DNA of 43,797 nucleotides from Polyangium jinanense (GTDB lineage Bacteria > Myxococcota > Polyangia > Polyangiales > Polyangiaceae). Positions 1 to 7,793 of the stretch are shown here, piece by piece. The translations under genes and the position numbers were made by a program. The DNA lies in contig NZ_JAGTJJ010000080.1 of NCBI RefSeq assembly GCF_028435365.1, positions 1 to 43,797 on the forward strand, written 5' to 3'. A model generated the notes under the pieces. It was not told the DNA's origin, did not search any database, and saw only the letters and a list, made by a program, of their open reading frames with translations. Every line of letters begins with the position of its first letter. Position 1 is the first letter of the stretch.

Positions 1-127
1 CCCGCAGCTCCCAAGCCTGCCGGTTCCACCACTCCCGAGTCCGCCCTTCGTGCCGACGACGCAGCCGACGCCCAAGGACGACGGTTCGGCCGTGCCGTTT
101 CTGACCATGCTGGGCGCTGGTCTTTTC
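1..127. repeat. Left copy of 127-bp terminal direct repeat (circular closure)
   Basis: These 127 bases are identical to 43671-43797. The reading frame that leaves the right end continues correctly through this copy to a stop at 134-136. A repeat of exactly 127 bases is what a de Bruijn-graph assembler with k = 127 leaves on a circular contig, so the repeat is probably an assembly overlap and not a biological terminal redundancy. The unit-length molecule is then 43,670 bp. Confidence 0.93.
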
Positions 128-136
128 CTGGTGTGA
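1..136 (+). CDS. 3' end of the 703-aa LysM/peptidoglycan-binding protein (continues from 41695-43797)
   Basis: Codons start at base 2 and the stop is TGA at 134-136. This segment encodes the last part of the Pro-rich tail and a terminal hydrophobic stretch (VPFLTMLGAGLFLV) that looks like a C-terminal membrane anchor. It is joined in frame to the open frame at 41695-43797 when the molecule is closed. See that entry for the domains. The next gene starts at 150, only 13 bases after the stop, which implies one transcription unit across the junction. Confidence 0.9.
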   Translation, partial: PQLPSLPVPPLPSPPFVPTTQPTPKDDGSAVPFLTMLGAGLFLV

Positions 137-149
137 GGAAGAGCGGCTT

Positions 150-956
150 ATGACGTATTACTGGCGCCACTTCACCACGAGCCCAACCGAAACCGCCGCA
201 AAGGCGCTGGCTTCGGCTCGCAATGGCTCGTTCGCACAGCTCCCGCCGATCGACCGCGTAAGGCAGTTACGGGCGCTGCTTCTGCTCTCGCTCCAGGGTG
301 CCACGCTGTCGGACGCGCCCGGCCCGCTCGGGGACCTCGGCCCGAGCCTCTACAATGGCAACGACGAGCGCAACGCCACGGGCGCCGCCCTCGCGAGGAC
401 GGCGCTCGTGCTCGCGCCGCCGGGAAACGTCGTGCTCGATCAGGACGTGCTGAGCTGGGACGACGCACCCGCCATCACCGGATCCATTCCACCGATCAAC
501 ATTCCGGGCCTGCCAACGGACGTGAGCGCTCTCCCGGCACTCGCTGTCGTCGCGATCGTCAGCGTCGCAGCGGCTGCGGCCTGCTACGTCGGCACGATAG
601 TAACACAGGCGAACCACGCGATCGCCTTCGAGCAGGAGAAGACGAAACGCCTGCTGAACGCGCACGCCGCGAGCGTCGATGTCATCGCGAAGCACATCGA
701 CCGGGAGAAGCTCGCGGGAAAGACGCTCCCCTTCGAGCCCGAGGAGCGCACCGTGCTTCATGGGCTCGAGCGTACGCAGCGGGAGGTCGTCGCCGAGCAG
801 CACCTGCCGCTCCCCACGCCCTTCGATGGCGCTCGGGACTTCGGGAAGGCGCTCGCCGAGAGCACCCGCGACATCGGGAAATCAACCGCCGACGCCCTCT
901 CGTCGGTCGTGCCCATTGGGCTCGGCCTCGGGATGGTGTGGCTCATGAGCAGATAG
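150..956 (+). CDS. Putative membrane protein with internal and C-terminal hydrophobic helices (268 aa)
   Basis: I do not recognise a family. The N-terminal ~125 residues look soluble. A clear transmembrane helix follows at about residues 128-150 (Ala/Val-rich). It leads into a charged helical segment (about 155-225), and the protein ends with a second hydrophobic helix (VVPIGLGLGMVWLMSR). The ATG at 150 follows a GAGGAAGAG ribosome-binding site. It sits 13 bp after the LysM gene and 11 bp before the next start, so it is part of the plus-strand operon that also carries the capsid candidate and the cell-wall enzymes. The short C-terminal anchor is shared with three other operon products. A virion-membrane or host-envelope component is a reasonable inference, not a demonstrated role. 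Confidence 0.8.
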   Translation: MTYYWRHFTTSPTETAAKALASARNGSFAQLPPIDRVRQLRALLLLSLQGATLSDAPGPLGDLGPSLYNGNDERNATGAALARTALVLAPPGNVVLDQDVLSWDDAPAITGSIPPINIPGLPTDVSALPALAVVAIVSVAAAAACYVGTIVTQANHAIAFEQEKTKRLLNAHAASVDVIAKHIDREKLAGKTLPFEPEERTVLHGLERTQREVVAEQHLPLPTPFDGARDFGKALAESTRDIGKSTADALSSVVPIGLGLGMVWLMSR

Positions 957-967
957 GAGGCTCCATT

Positions 968-1594
968 ATGGCCGAAGCAGCAAGCGAATATGTGCCAGTT
1001 CGTCGTGATGTTCTGGCGAATCTCCAGGCCTCAGCGGCGGCTGGGGCGGCCACGCTTCGGGAGTACGGCAATCGCGCCCGCGAAGCAGTGGTCACTGAGG
1101 CGAAGGCCTTTCCCTCGACCGCACGGAGCCTCGTCCAGCCCATCGGGGTCGGCGCGGTCCTCGCGTACATCGCGACGCTCGACGAGGTGAAGAACTCCGA
1201 GACCGTGAAAAAGCAATGGTGGCTCTTGCCCGCGGCGCTCCTGGCCATCGGGTACATCTTGCGCCGCAAGAACAGCCCGCATGCGAGCGCGGTTGTGAGC
1301 GCGGGCGCGGTGCTCTTCGTCCAGGCGTACCGCAACCGGCCGAAGGAGGAGCCGCAGGCACAGGCCCCGGCGAAGCCTGCGGGCGGCGACACGGCCGGCG
1401 TCCCCCAGGCCCTCCCAGTGATGCACCCGATCGACGATCGGACCGCGTGGATCCAGAGCGGCGGGCAATGGGTGCGCGTGCAACTCGCGGCCCCGGTTCG
1501 TCCGGCGCTACCGCAGCAGACCGCGCCGGCTGCCGCCGCGTTGGTGGCCCAAGACCCCGCCGCCGCTCTCGCCGCGGCTGCGTTCGCCGCGTGA
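968..1594 (+). CDS. Putative multi-pass membrane protein (208 aa)
   Basis: The ATG at 968 is preceded by AGGAGG at 955-960, which decides this start over the in-frame codon at 938. Hydrophobic segments fall near residues 55-70 (weak), 84-98 (WWLLPAALLAIGYILRR) and 106-118. The protein then becomes Pro/Ala-rich and ends in an Ala-rich tail. The family is unknown. The gene lies between another membrane protein and the capsid candidate, with the next start 30 bp downstream. Small membrane proteins beside a capsid gene are common in tailless viruses with an internal membrane, but nothing here proves that use. Confidence 0.78.
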   Translation: MAEAASEYVPVRRDVLANLQASAAAGAATLREYGNRAREAVVTEAKAFPSTARSLVQPIGVGAVLAYIATLDEVKNSETVKKQWWLLPAALLAIGYILRRKNSPHASAVVSAGAVLFVQAYRNRPKEEPQAQAPAKPAGGDTAGVPQALPVMHPIDDRTAWIQSGGQWVRVQLAAPVRPALPQQTAPAAAALVAQDPAAALAAAAFAA

Positions 1595-1624
1595 TTGACG
1601 ACTTCTGAACCGTTGGAGGCTTCC

Positions 1625-2842
1625 ATGACGACGAATCTCGACGATCCCAGGGGGCAGCAGTTCGATCAGCTCTTCGCGGAGCTCGACGCGCGCGGCGAGA
1701 CCGCGGCGCCCGACGAACTCGACCTCGAGGACACGGCCGGCCCCGAGGACGAGGACGACGCCCAGGACACCGCCGCGGCCGAGCTCGAGGCGGAGGAGGC
1801 CGACACGGGCGACCTGCGTGCGCTCGCAGTGCGTGGTAAACGCACGCTGTCGCTCGAGGAGGCGCGCACCCTTCAGGCAAGGTCCCGCGTTCGTGGCAAG
1901 AAGGCCGGTAAGGTGGAGGTCCGCCGCCGCTTGCAGCCGCGGACCGCGATTGCGCAGCCCGCGCGGCCGCAGCCGCCGAAAAACCTGGTCTTGCCCGGGG
2001 AGGGCGTTCGGACCCTCGTCCGCCGGTGGGACCAGGAGGGGAAAGAGTTCACGATCAACCAGGCCGGGAGTTACTACTACGCCACCGAGATCCGCTGCAA
2101 ATGCGAGGGCAACGCGGACCGGGCCTGGCTGCGCATCCCGGCCGGGCGATATTCGTTCTTCGACAAGGCGCTCGACGACGAGATCACCTGCCTCGGCAAC
2201 AACGGCCGGGTAACGGTCGACATCACGAATTTCCAGCGGCCGAGCAAGAACACGAGCCACGGCCAGGACTTCCTGATCCAGTCGATCTCGATGATGGAGG
2301 CAAACCTCCGCGTCCGGTACGACGAAAGCGACATCGGCGCCGTGATGGGCCTCGACACCGCAGCCAGTGCCCTCCGTGGGAACGCGTGGCTGTGGGATGA
2401 CGCCGGGGTCTTCCTGCCAGCCGAGATCTTCCACGACTTCACCGGGGAGAACTTGCTTTACCGGGCCGTCCGTCGCTCCGGAGCGCTCTATTTCCTCTGG
2501 GAAAAGGCTCGCGTCGGAGGGAGCGCCAATCGTCGCGAGATCCTCGTGGATCACCTGCGCAACATCCCCGACGTGCGCGTGCGCTCCCTCGCGCGGACCT
2601 CGGGCGGCGCGGCGGTGCTGCCGGTGCCGGACGGTTACATCTTCTGCGACGACCCCGAGCGAAGCGAAGACGGTGCTTTCAGCGCGGTTTTGCACCTCCC
2701 CTCCGACATCATCTTCCCGATCAAGCCGATCGACCTCGGCTCGGGAAAGAAGGCGAAGCCGCTCGAGGTGGGGCTCTACGTCCAGCTCAACCTCAACGGG
2801 ATCGGCTTCCAGCTCGCGCGCCGCGGGCAAGTGACGCGGTAG
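1625..2842 (+). CDS. Beta-rich structural protein; candidate major capsid protein (405 aa)
   Basis: The ATG at 1625 has GGAGG at 1615-1619. The first ~65 residues are very acidic (Asp/Glu/Ala) and are followed by a basic stretch (RVRGKKAGKVEVRRR). A long predicted beta-rich domain runs from about residue 115 to the end, with alternating hydrophobic strands and the closing strand VGLYVQLNLNGIGFQLA. No enzymatic motif is visible. The size, the disordered charged N-terminus and the position among membrane and lysis-type proteins fit a jelly-roll coat protein, for example the double-jelly-roll class of tailless viruses. This is inferred from architecture only; I cannot show homology. It could instead be another large surface protein of an envelope-spanning apparatus. 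Confidence 0.8.
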   Translation: MTTNLDDPRGQQFDQLFAELDARGETAAPDELDLEDTAGPEDEDDAQDTAAAELEAEEADTGDLRALAVRGKRTLSLEEARTLQARSRVRGKKAGKVEVRRRLQPRTAIAQPARPQPPKNLVLPGEGVRTLVRRWDQEGKEFTINQAGSYYYATEIRCKCEGNADRAWLRIPAGRYSFFDKALDDEITCLGNNGRVTVDITNFQRPSKNTSHGQDFLIQSISMMEANLRVRYDESDIGAVMGLDTAASALRGNAWLWDDAGVFLPAEIFHDFTGENLLYRAVRRSGALYFLWEKARVGGSANRREILVDHLRNIPDVRVRSLARTSGGAAVLPVPDGYIFCDDPERSEDGAFSAVLHLPSDIIFPIKPIDLGSGKKAKPLEVGLYVQLNLNGIGFQLARRGQVTR

Positions 2843-2902
2843 ACCGAGAGAACGGCGCGAGGGGCGCGCTCGTGGTGCGTCCCTCGCCCGGGAGGGCTGG
2901 CC

Positions 2903-3313
2903 ATGTTGGGCGTGCAGATCGACAGCGAACAAAAGGAAAACCGCGTCGAGGCCGACGCAGGGCTCCCCTCGAACCATTGCGTTCTGATCGTCGAGCCGGA
3001 GCCATTGCACGTGGATGACGCCGCACCGGTTTGGCGCGTTTCGGTCGACGTGGTCCTTCGAGATCCCGCGCTCGGAAATGAGGTCCTCACCGCGACGTTG
3101 CCCGCCGTGATCATCGGTCCCATCCTGCACAAGCGGCAGGTCACGGCGATCGCCCGCTACCCGGCGCCGGTGGCCCGCTGGGTGTGGCGCTTCGAGTCCG
3201 ATGCTGGGCGAGCTCGCGCCCGCGTTTGGCTCCATCCGGGGGAATCCGTGCGCGCGGAGTGCGGAATCGCGGTCCTTCCTGCTCGGCTACTTTCGCTGGG
3301 GGTGCGTCCGTGA
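2903..3313 (+). CDS. Hypothetical protein, possible minor structural protein (136 aa)
   Basis: The ATG at 2903 follows GGGAGGG. The product is predicted to be mostly beta-strand with no signal peptide or membrane helix. Its stop (TGA 3311-3313) overlaps the GTG start of the SpoIID-like gene at 3310, so the two are translationally coupled. I do not recognise a family. Its place directly after the capsid candidate is compatible with a small coat or spike protein, but that is a guess. Confidence 0.7.
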   Translation: MLGVQIDSEQKENRVEADAGLPSNHCVLIVEPEPLHVDDAAPVWRVSVDVVLRDPALGNEVLTATLPAVIIGPILHKRQVTAIARYPAPVARWVWRFESDAGRARARVWLHPGESVRAECGIAVLPARLLSLGVRP

Positions 3314-4308
3314 CTCGGGCGGCCTTGCTCGCGGCGTGGCCCGAGACGACGGGCCGCGACGTGGTCGGCGCGGCCGAGCTGCAGGCCGTCGCCGCGCTGC
3401 TAGGCGAGGGCTCGGTGGAGGATGCCCGCGCGTTGCTCTTCGAGCTCTACCGCCGACCGTTGACCGCGGCCGCACTTGAGACGGGCAACGCGCGCGCCGT
3501 CGTCGAGGCCCTCGGGTGGGAGGATGCAGCGGCCCCGACCGCTGAAGAGGTCTTCGCCCGAGCCGCGCTCGAGGCGCGGTCCCTGGGCGAGCCGCTTCAC
3601 GTCGAGCTCGACAGCGTCGCCCCCGAGGAGCAGCGCGATCGCGTCCTCACGGTCGATGGCTGGATGCTCTTCGAGGAGGACTACCTCCCCCGCGTGGTCA
3701 CCGGCGAGAACGGCCACGCGCACCCGGAGGCCCTCAAGGCTCAGGCCATCGCGGCGCGGACGTACGTGCTTCGAGCGATGCGCGACCACAAGGCCCTCGG
3801 TCGCACAGTCCCGATCATCAACTCGCAGAAGTTCCAGGTCTACGCGCGCTCGGCCTTCGCTTCATGCGTCGCGGCGGTCGCTGACACGCGGGGCATCCTG
3901 GCCCGCTACCAGGGGAGCCTCATCCTTGGAAACTACGTCGCGGGGGCCCTCTGGACGACTGGCAAGCCCGGCGCGGACCCGACGCACACGGAGCGCTGGG
4001 TCACATACAACGAGGGGAAAACGGGGCGGTTCGTCCAACCGACGCGCCTGTCCGACACGCGACGCGCCGACAACCGCGGCTGCATGGGCCAGAACTGCGC
4101 CGACTGGCTCGCGCGGAACGGGCGCCGCTGCCCCGAGATCCTGCGGTTCTTCTACGGCGCCGATCTCGAGCTCGGCGCCTCGGTCGGGACGAGCTCGACC
4201 ACGAGCACGCCCCCAACCAAGCCAGCGGCCGAGCGTTCAGATCCGATCCCGGGCCTGGCGGCCGCCGCGGCGGTTTTTCAGTGGCTTTTTCGTGGAGGTG
4301 TCCCTTGA
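3310..4308 (+). CDS. SpoIID/LytB-like peptidoglycan lytic protein with C-terminal anchor (332 aa)
   Basis: SpoIID-family proteins cleave glycan strands of peptidoglycan. The family signature is visible: a Glu in VVTGENG (Glu133), then EALKAQAIAARTY (140-152). A C-terminal block, GCMGQNCADWLARNG followed by EILRFFYG (about 258-283), occupies the place of the usual HGxGMSQxGAxxxAxxG. That block is altered, with Cys-Met-Gly-Gln instead of Gly-x-Ser-Gln. The first ~100 residues are an unassigned helical extension. The protein ends in a Ser/Thr/Pro linker and a hydrophobic helix (PGLAAAAAVFQWLF). The GTG at 3310 was chosen because it overlaps the previous stop; the upstream in-frame ATG at 3184 would overlap 130 bp. 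A role in local cell-wall opening during entry or exit is inferred. Confidence 0.83.
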   Translation: MTRAALLAAWPETTGRDVVGAAELQAVAALLGEGSVEDARALLFELYRRPLTAAALETGNARAVVEALGWEDAAAPTAEEVFARAALEARSLGEPLHVELDSVAPEEQRDRVLTVDGWMLFEEDYLPRVVTGENGHAHPEALKAQAIAARTYVLRAMRDHKALGRTVPIINSQKFQVYARSAFASCVAAVADTRGILARYQGSLILGNYVAGALWTTGKPGADPTHTERWVTYNEGKTGRFVQPTRLSDTRRADNRGCMGQNCADWLARNGRRCPEILRFFYGADLELGASVGTSSTTSTPPTKPAAERSDPIPGLAAAAAVFQWLFRGGVP

Positions 4309-4565
4309 ACAAGCGCCCCCTGAGCCAGTTTGCGTTCGCGGTCTACCGTTGGTCGAGCTTCCGCAAGGAGTGGGACCATTACGCCTACGTCGCGTCCGTT
4401 CCGACTGAGCACTTGCTGACGGACACGATCAAGTCCCTCGTGAGTGGCTCGGACCTCGAATACGTCGCGGTGGAGAATCTCCACGCCACGAGCAAGCAAC
4501 CCAATTACGAGTATTGGAGTGGCAAAAACGGCAACTTTGCAGCCTTCACCCCCCGAGCGAGGTAG
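4305..4565 (+). CDS. Small hypothetical protein (86 aa)
   Basis: A TTG at 4305 overlaps the TGA of the SpoIID-like gene (TTGA) and has GGAGG at 4294-4298, so I prefer it to the upstream ATG at 4281. The product is aromatic-rich (many Trp/Tyr/Phe) with no membrane helix, and it ends in AFTPRAR. No family is recognised. It is coupled by overlap to the gene before it, and the next start is 2 bp downstream. Confidence 0.65.
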   Translation: MNKRPLSQFAFAVYRWSSFRKEWDHYAYVASVPTEHLLTDTIKSLVSGSDLEYVAVENLHATSKQPNYEYWSGKNGNFAAFTPRAR

Positions 4566-4567
4566 TC

Positions 4568-4930
4568 ATGGCGAAGCCCAAGATCGACATGCGACAGGAG
4601 CCGATGCCGTGGGGACGCGGGCAAATGAGCCTGCGGCCCCCCGAGCAGGTGGCCGGCCGTGAGAAGAGCCTCCAGGAGCTAATCCGCAACGCGGCGGGGG
4701 CGGGACGGCTGCGCCGGTATCAGGCGACCGTGGGCGTCACCACGGCCGCCATCGTGCCCGAGGGCGAGGCGTACACGCTCTGGGACAAGGGTACTTATGT
4801 ACATACGTACGGCGTGCCTGTGGGCGTGAAACAGGACGGATCGTGGCGCCACCCCGCGGGCCCTGGGTGGACGCAGGAGATCTGCGCGCTGCTCGAGGCG
4901 GCACCCTTCGTGGGGAAGCCTGGAGGTTGA
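4568..4930 (+). CDS. Hypothetical protein, paralogue of the following gene (120 aa)
   Basis: The ATG at 4568 lies just after the previous stop. A helical segment with AGAGRLRRY is followed by a probable beta domain, ending with ALLEAAPFVG. The same two blocks (AGSGLLRAY and ALLETAPFVG) occur in the next gene, so the pair arose by duplication or share a domain. No function is recognised. The coding sequence contains one of the 8-bp-spaced GTAC triads at 4791-4812. Confidence 0.72.
   Translation: MAKPKIDMRQEPMPWGRGQMSLRPPEQVAGREKSLQELIRNAAGAGRLRRYQATVGVTTAAIVPEGEAYTLWDKGTYVHTYGVPVGVKQDGSWRHPAGPGWTQEICALLEAAPFVGKPGG
4791..4812 (+). promoter_or_regulatory. 8-bp-spaced GTAC triad (putative RHH partition-protein site)
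   Basis: Hexamers GTACTT, GTACAT and GTACGG start at 4791, 4799 and 4807, exactly 8 bp apart, inside the 120-aa gene. The first 20 bases form a near-perfect palindrome centred on TGTACA. The same spacing and related hexamers recur at 8672, 10703, 11717 and 40392. RHH DNA-binding proteins commonly bind arrays of short repeats. Binding here is inferred. Confidence 0.45.
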
Positions 4931-4933
4931 CCA

Positions 4934-5473
4934 ATGTCGCGGATCGACCTGGCCACGCGCATCAGCACGGCAGCAGGCTCGGGGCTGCTTCGGGCGTACG
5001 TCACCCACAAGGCGAGGGACTTTCGGCGGGTGGTGGCCCTTCCGTTTCCCCATGAGTCCCTTTGGCTCAAGACGGAGAACTGCGACGAGTACGGCCACCA
5101 CGTTGGATTTCGCCATGATTGGCTTTGGTTCGATCCGAGCGGGGAAGTGCTTCCCGCCGAGCTCGCCGCCCTTCTCGAGACAGCTCCTTTCGTTGGGGAC
5201 CTCCACTTCCGAGATGCCGCAGGTTTGACCGTGGAGGGACGCATCGAGACGGCCGCCCTCGAGCGTCGCCTTCACGTCTTCACCAAGGGCAAGCGGCGGG
5301 TTGCGATCATCGTCCCGGACTCCGACGAGCGGTTTTGGACGCTGAAGAACAGTGAGCGCTTCGGCGAACTCGCAGCCTTGTGGACCCCTCAAGGCGGATG
5401 GACATCCGTCTCCGGCTTTCCCTTGGAAGCAAGCGCAAAGCGTCTCGATCGTGCCGCTGAGGTGAGCTCGTGA
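4934..5473 (+). CDS. Hypothetical protein, paralogue of the 120-aa protein (179 aa)
   Basis: The ATG at 4934 follows GGAGG. It shares the AGSGLLRAY and ALLETAPFVG blocks with the preceding gene and adds a C-terminal ~85 residues containing VAIIVPDSDERFWTLKN. No membrane helix or signal peptide is seen. The stop TGA (5471-5473) overlaps the GTG start of the hydrolase gene at 5470. The family is not recognised. Confidence 0.75.
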   Translation: MSRIDLATRISTAAGSGLLRAYVTHKARDFRRVVALPFPHESLWLKTENCDEYGHHVGFRHDWLWFDPSGEVLPAELAALLETAPFVGDLHFRDAAGLTVEGRIETAALERRLHVFTKGKRRVAIIVPDSDERFWTLKNSERFGELAALWTPQGGWTSVSGFPLEASAKRLDRAAEVSS

Positions 5474-6249
5474 CCCTGCGGCTCGTCCAGTCCGGCCTCG
5501 GCCCCTCCCGGCCCCTCGTGGCCACGTTCCTCTCGTGGGCAGGCATGGACGCGAAGATCCGCGCGGCCTTCGGCCCTGCCCCCTGCATCATCGCCGACGA
5601 CAGCGCGAAGGGGACAGAGACGCTCGCCGAGCTCCTCGAGTTCGCCCACCAGGCCGGCGGCGTCGCGCAGGCCTCGCGGCTCGCGCTCGTCGGGTACAGC
5701 GCCGGATGCCAGCGCGTGCGCAAGCTCCGGATGGACGGTGCGAAGGCAGACGCCTACCTCCTCTCCGACGGCACCCACGCGTCATGGCCCCCGCAGGAGT
5801 GGCAGATCGCCTGGCTCCGCGAACTCGCGGACGAGGCACGGCACGGGAAGGTGCTCGTGGTCGCGTCTCACACGTGGCAGACGTACACGGAGGAGCTGAC
5901 GCCGCCGCTTACGCCGTTCGCGTCAACGGTGACGGTGCTTCGGATGGCGACGGGGTTTCCGCTCAAGCAGGGCGGGCCGCCCGAGGCGCCCATCGTGTCG
6001 CGAGATGGGCAACTCTGGGTCTATTCGTATGCGAGCGCGAAAAGCGACGCGAAGGCCCACAGCTCTCAGGCAATGTTTGCGCAGCCCAAGCTTGCCGCGC
6101 AGCACGTCGCGCCGTGGCTCCTGAGCGGGCCGCCAGCGCCCGACGTCAAGCCCACGGCGAAGGCCACCTCGAGCAGCTCGAGCGACGGCATCGGCCCGGG
6201 GTTGGTCCTGGGTGGGCTCATGATGCTGGCTCGACGCTTGGCCCTATAG
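5470..6249 (+). CDS. Alpha/beta-hydrolase-like esterase with C-terminal membrane anchor (259 aa)
   Basis: A nucleophile elbow GYSAG at residues 75-79 (Ser77) follows a hydrophobic strand (RLALVGYSAG). Asp100 (LLSDGTH) and a His near 197 or 212 are candidates for the rest of the triad. After the catalytic domain come a Pro/Ser-rich linker (about 218-240) and a terminal hydrophobic helix with Arg (GPGLVLGGLMMLARR). The GTG at 5470 overlaps the previous stop. It is the last gene of the operon. An esterase or lipase used on the host envelope would parallel the lipid-cleaving lysins of some phages; that substrate is inference. It could also be an ordinary hydrolase. Confidence 0.72.
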   Translation: MTLRLVQSGLGPSRPLVATFLSWAGMDAKIRAAFGPAPCIIADDSAKGTETLAELLEFAHQAGGVAQASRLALVGYSAGCQRVRKLRMDGAKADAYLLSDGTHASWPPQEWQIAWLRELADEARHGKVLVVASHTWQTYTEELTPPLTPFASTVTVLRMATGFPLKQGGPPEAPIVSRDGQLWVYSYASAKSDAKAHSSQAMFAQPKLAAQHVAPWLLSGPPAPDVKPTAKATSSSSSDGIGPGLVLGGLMMLARRLAL

Positions 6250-6500
6250 CCCCGGCGCCGTGGGTTCCTACCGCCGTGATAGGTTGCGCCCCGTAATGAT
6301 CCCCCTGGTGCGTCGCCCTCTTCTCGGTCCTCGGCTACCTGCCAGCTTCTGACCCGCCCCACGTGCGACGAAAAAAGGAGCGACTACGAGGAACGCGCGT
6401 CGGACCGGTAATTTTTTCGCCGGCCCCAAAATGGCCATAGCAGCAGCCTTACTTGACGGGAGTCACTCGGAGCTCCATCTGCACGACTGAGGAGGCAACA

Positions 6501-7187
6501 GTGCACTTCACGAAAGCAATCAAATTGGTAGCAGCCCATGTTGCCGCCGCAACGGTGATCGGACTGGCACTCCTGCCCGTCCCCGCCGCCTCGGCTGTGA
6601 ACCGCTACAAAATCAAGCCCAACTCGCCGAAGCCGGAAGTGTGCGACAACCACGGTACAATTCCGCACGGCACGTGGCTACAGAATAAACCGTGCGGTTA
6701 TTTCATCGGAACTGCGATAGCCGAGTCATCGTTTGACGTCCACCTGACCACCGACAGCAACTACCATTACGGGCGGAGTCACGGCAACAACAACCTTTGT
6801 GCCTGGATCCCGCCCGGCGCGCTCGTTGGTAGCGCTGAATCGGTGCCGGCTTCCTGCAGCGATGCGACCAGAGAACGGTTCAGCCATCGCCGCTCATTCG
6901 GCTACGACTTCAATGCCCGCCCCCACGAGGCGACCACGGGCACACCAATCTCCGTGAACCCGAGCTGTGGTGCATTCCTCAACTACTACACCTCCAGCAC
7001 GTACGACACGGGGGTCCTACGCGACCCGGCCCCGGGGACGCCGTCGGCCGAGGTTCGGTACCGATTCACGACCAACGGCGCCAAACCTGCCATCGTGGTC
7101 CTCGACGACAACCTCGGGTGGGTGTTCATGGATCGTGGCTGTGTCACCGATTGGCGAGGCATCCCGTTCAACAGCGAGGATGACTAG
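6501..7187 (+). CDS. Secreted Cys-containing hypothetical protein (228 aa)
   Basis: The GTG at 6501 has GGAGG at 6491-6495, which decides the start over the upstream in-frame ATG at 6453. The N-terminus is a good signal peptide (hydrophobic core, cleavage near PAASA). The mature part has several Cys (PEVCDN, KPCGYF, NLCAW, PASCSD, PSCGAF, RGCVTD) and many Tyr/Asn. No family is recognised. The gene stands alone: 251 bp after the hydrolase gene, and the next gene is on the other strand. The style resembles secreted actinobacterial proteins, which could mean transfer. Confidence 0.72.
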   Translation: MHFTKAIKLVAAHVAAATVIGLALLPVPAASAVNRYKIKPNSPKPEVCDNHGTIPHGTWLQNKPCGYFIGTAIAESSFDVHLTTDSNYHYGRSHGNNNLCAWIPPGALVGSAESVPASCSDATRERFSHRRSFGYDFNARPHEATTGTPISVNPSCGAFLNYYTSSTYDTGVLRDPAPGTPSAEVRYRFTTNGAKPAIVVLDDNLGWVFMDRGCVTDWRGIPFNSEDD

Positions 7188-7361
7188 CCAATCGGCGTGT
7201 CTCCGTGCGCCGTCGACGTCTGACAGCGCTCGACTGAAGCGAGTGGCGTCGGTGTTCTCGCCAGAGCGTCAAGGCTCGGCTCGCAATGTTGCAGCACGAG
7301 GCGCACGCATCCGAACCGTGACGGTCCGGAGCAACAAGACGTCAACCGCGCTTTTCAGCTT

Positions 7362-7793
7362 CTAACAAGCCGCGGGTGGAGCCGAGGTCCTTGGGGCGGG
7401 CGAGCTGCCACTCGCTAGCCCTGGCGGCACCGAACCGCGCCCAAAATTCCCGAGACGATCCCGAATCACCACAAGCATCTTCCGCACCGTCGCGGGGCTC
7501 CAGTGCCGCATGTCCTCGACGAGCGCCCCGTGCTCGCTGGCGGCATCGCAGTTCAGCAGGTCGAACACCTGCACCTTGAGCCCGCCTGCGATGGCCCGTA
7601 CCGTCCCGACGTTCGGCGAAACGCGGCCGAGCTCGATCCCCTCCAGGTGGCTCGGCCACAAGCCTGAGCGCTGGGCGAGCGTCTTTGTCGACAGCCCCCG
7701 CTCGAGCCGCAAAAGCCGGATCCTCGCGCCCACCTGGGAAACCAACGGGTGACGTTCCTTGCGACGACCACGCATAACGCATCCTCCGTTCAT
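7362..7793 (-). CDS. XRE-family helix-turn-helix regulator (143 aa)
   Basis: Residues about 18-75 carry a Cro/CI-type HTH (GARIRLLRLERGLSTKTLAQRSGLWPSH, then LEGIELGRVSPNVGTV). A short helical C-terminus follows. The ATG at 7793 overlaps the stop of the upstream gene (ATGA), so translation is probably coupled; an alternative ATG is at 7775. It is the last gene of a leftward pair and probably represses genes of the element, but no operator can be assigned from sequence alone. Confidence 0.82.
   Translation of the reverse strand: MNGGCVMRGRRKERHPLVSQVGARIRLLRLERGLSTKTLAQRSGLWPSHLEGIELGRVSPNVGTVRAIAGGLKVQVFDLLNCDAASEHGALVEDMRHWSPATVRKMLVVIRDRLGNFGRGSVPPGLASGSSPAPRTSAPPAAC

Noticed and set aside
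1508..3235. 575-aa minus-strand open frame
   Set aside because: Antisense to the capsid candidate; the plus frame has the ribosome-binding site and operon context.
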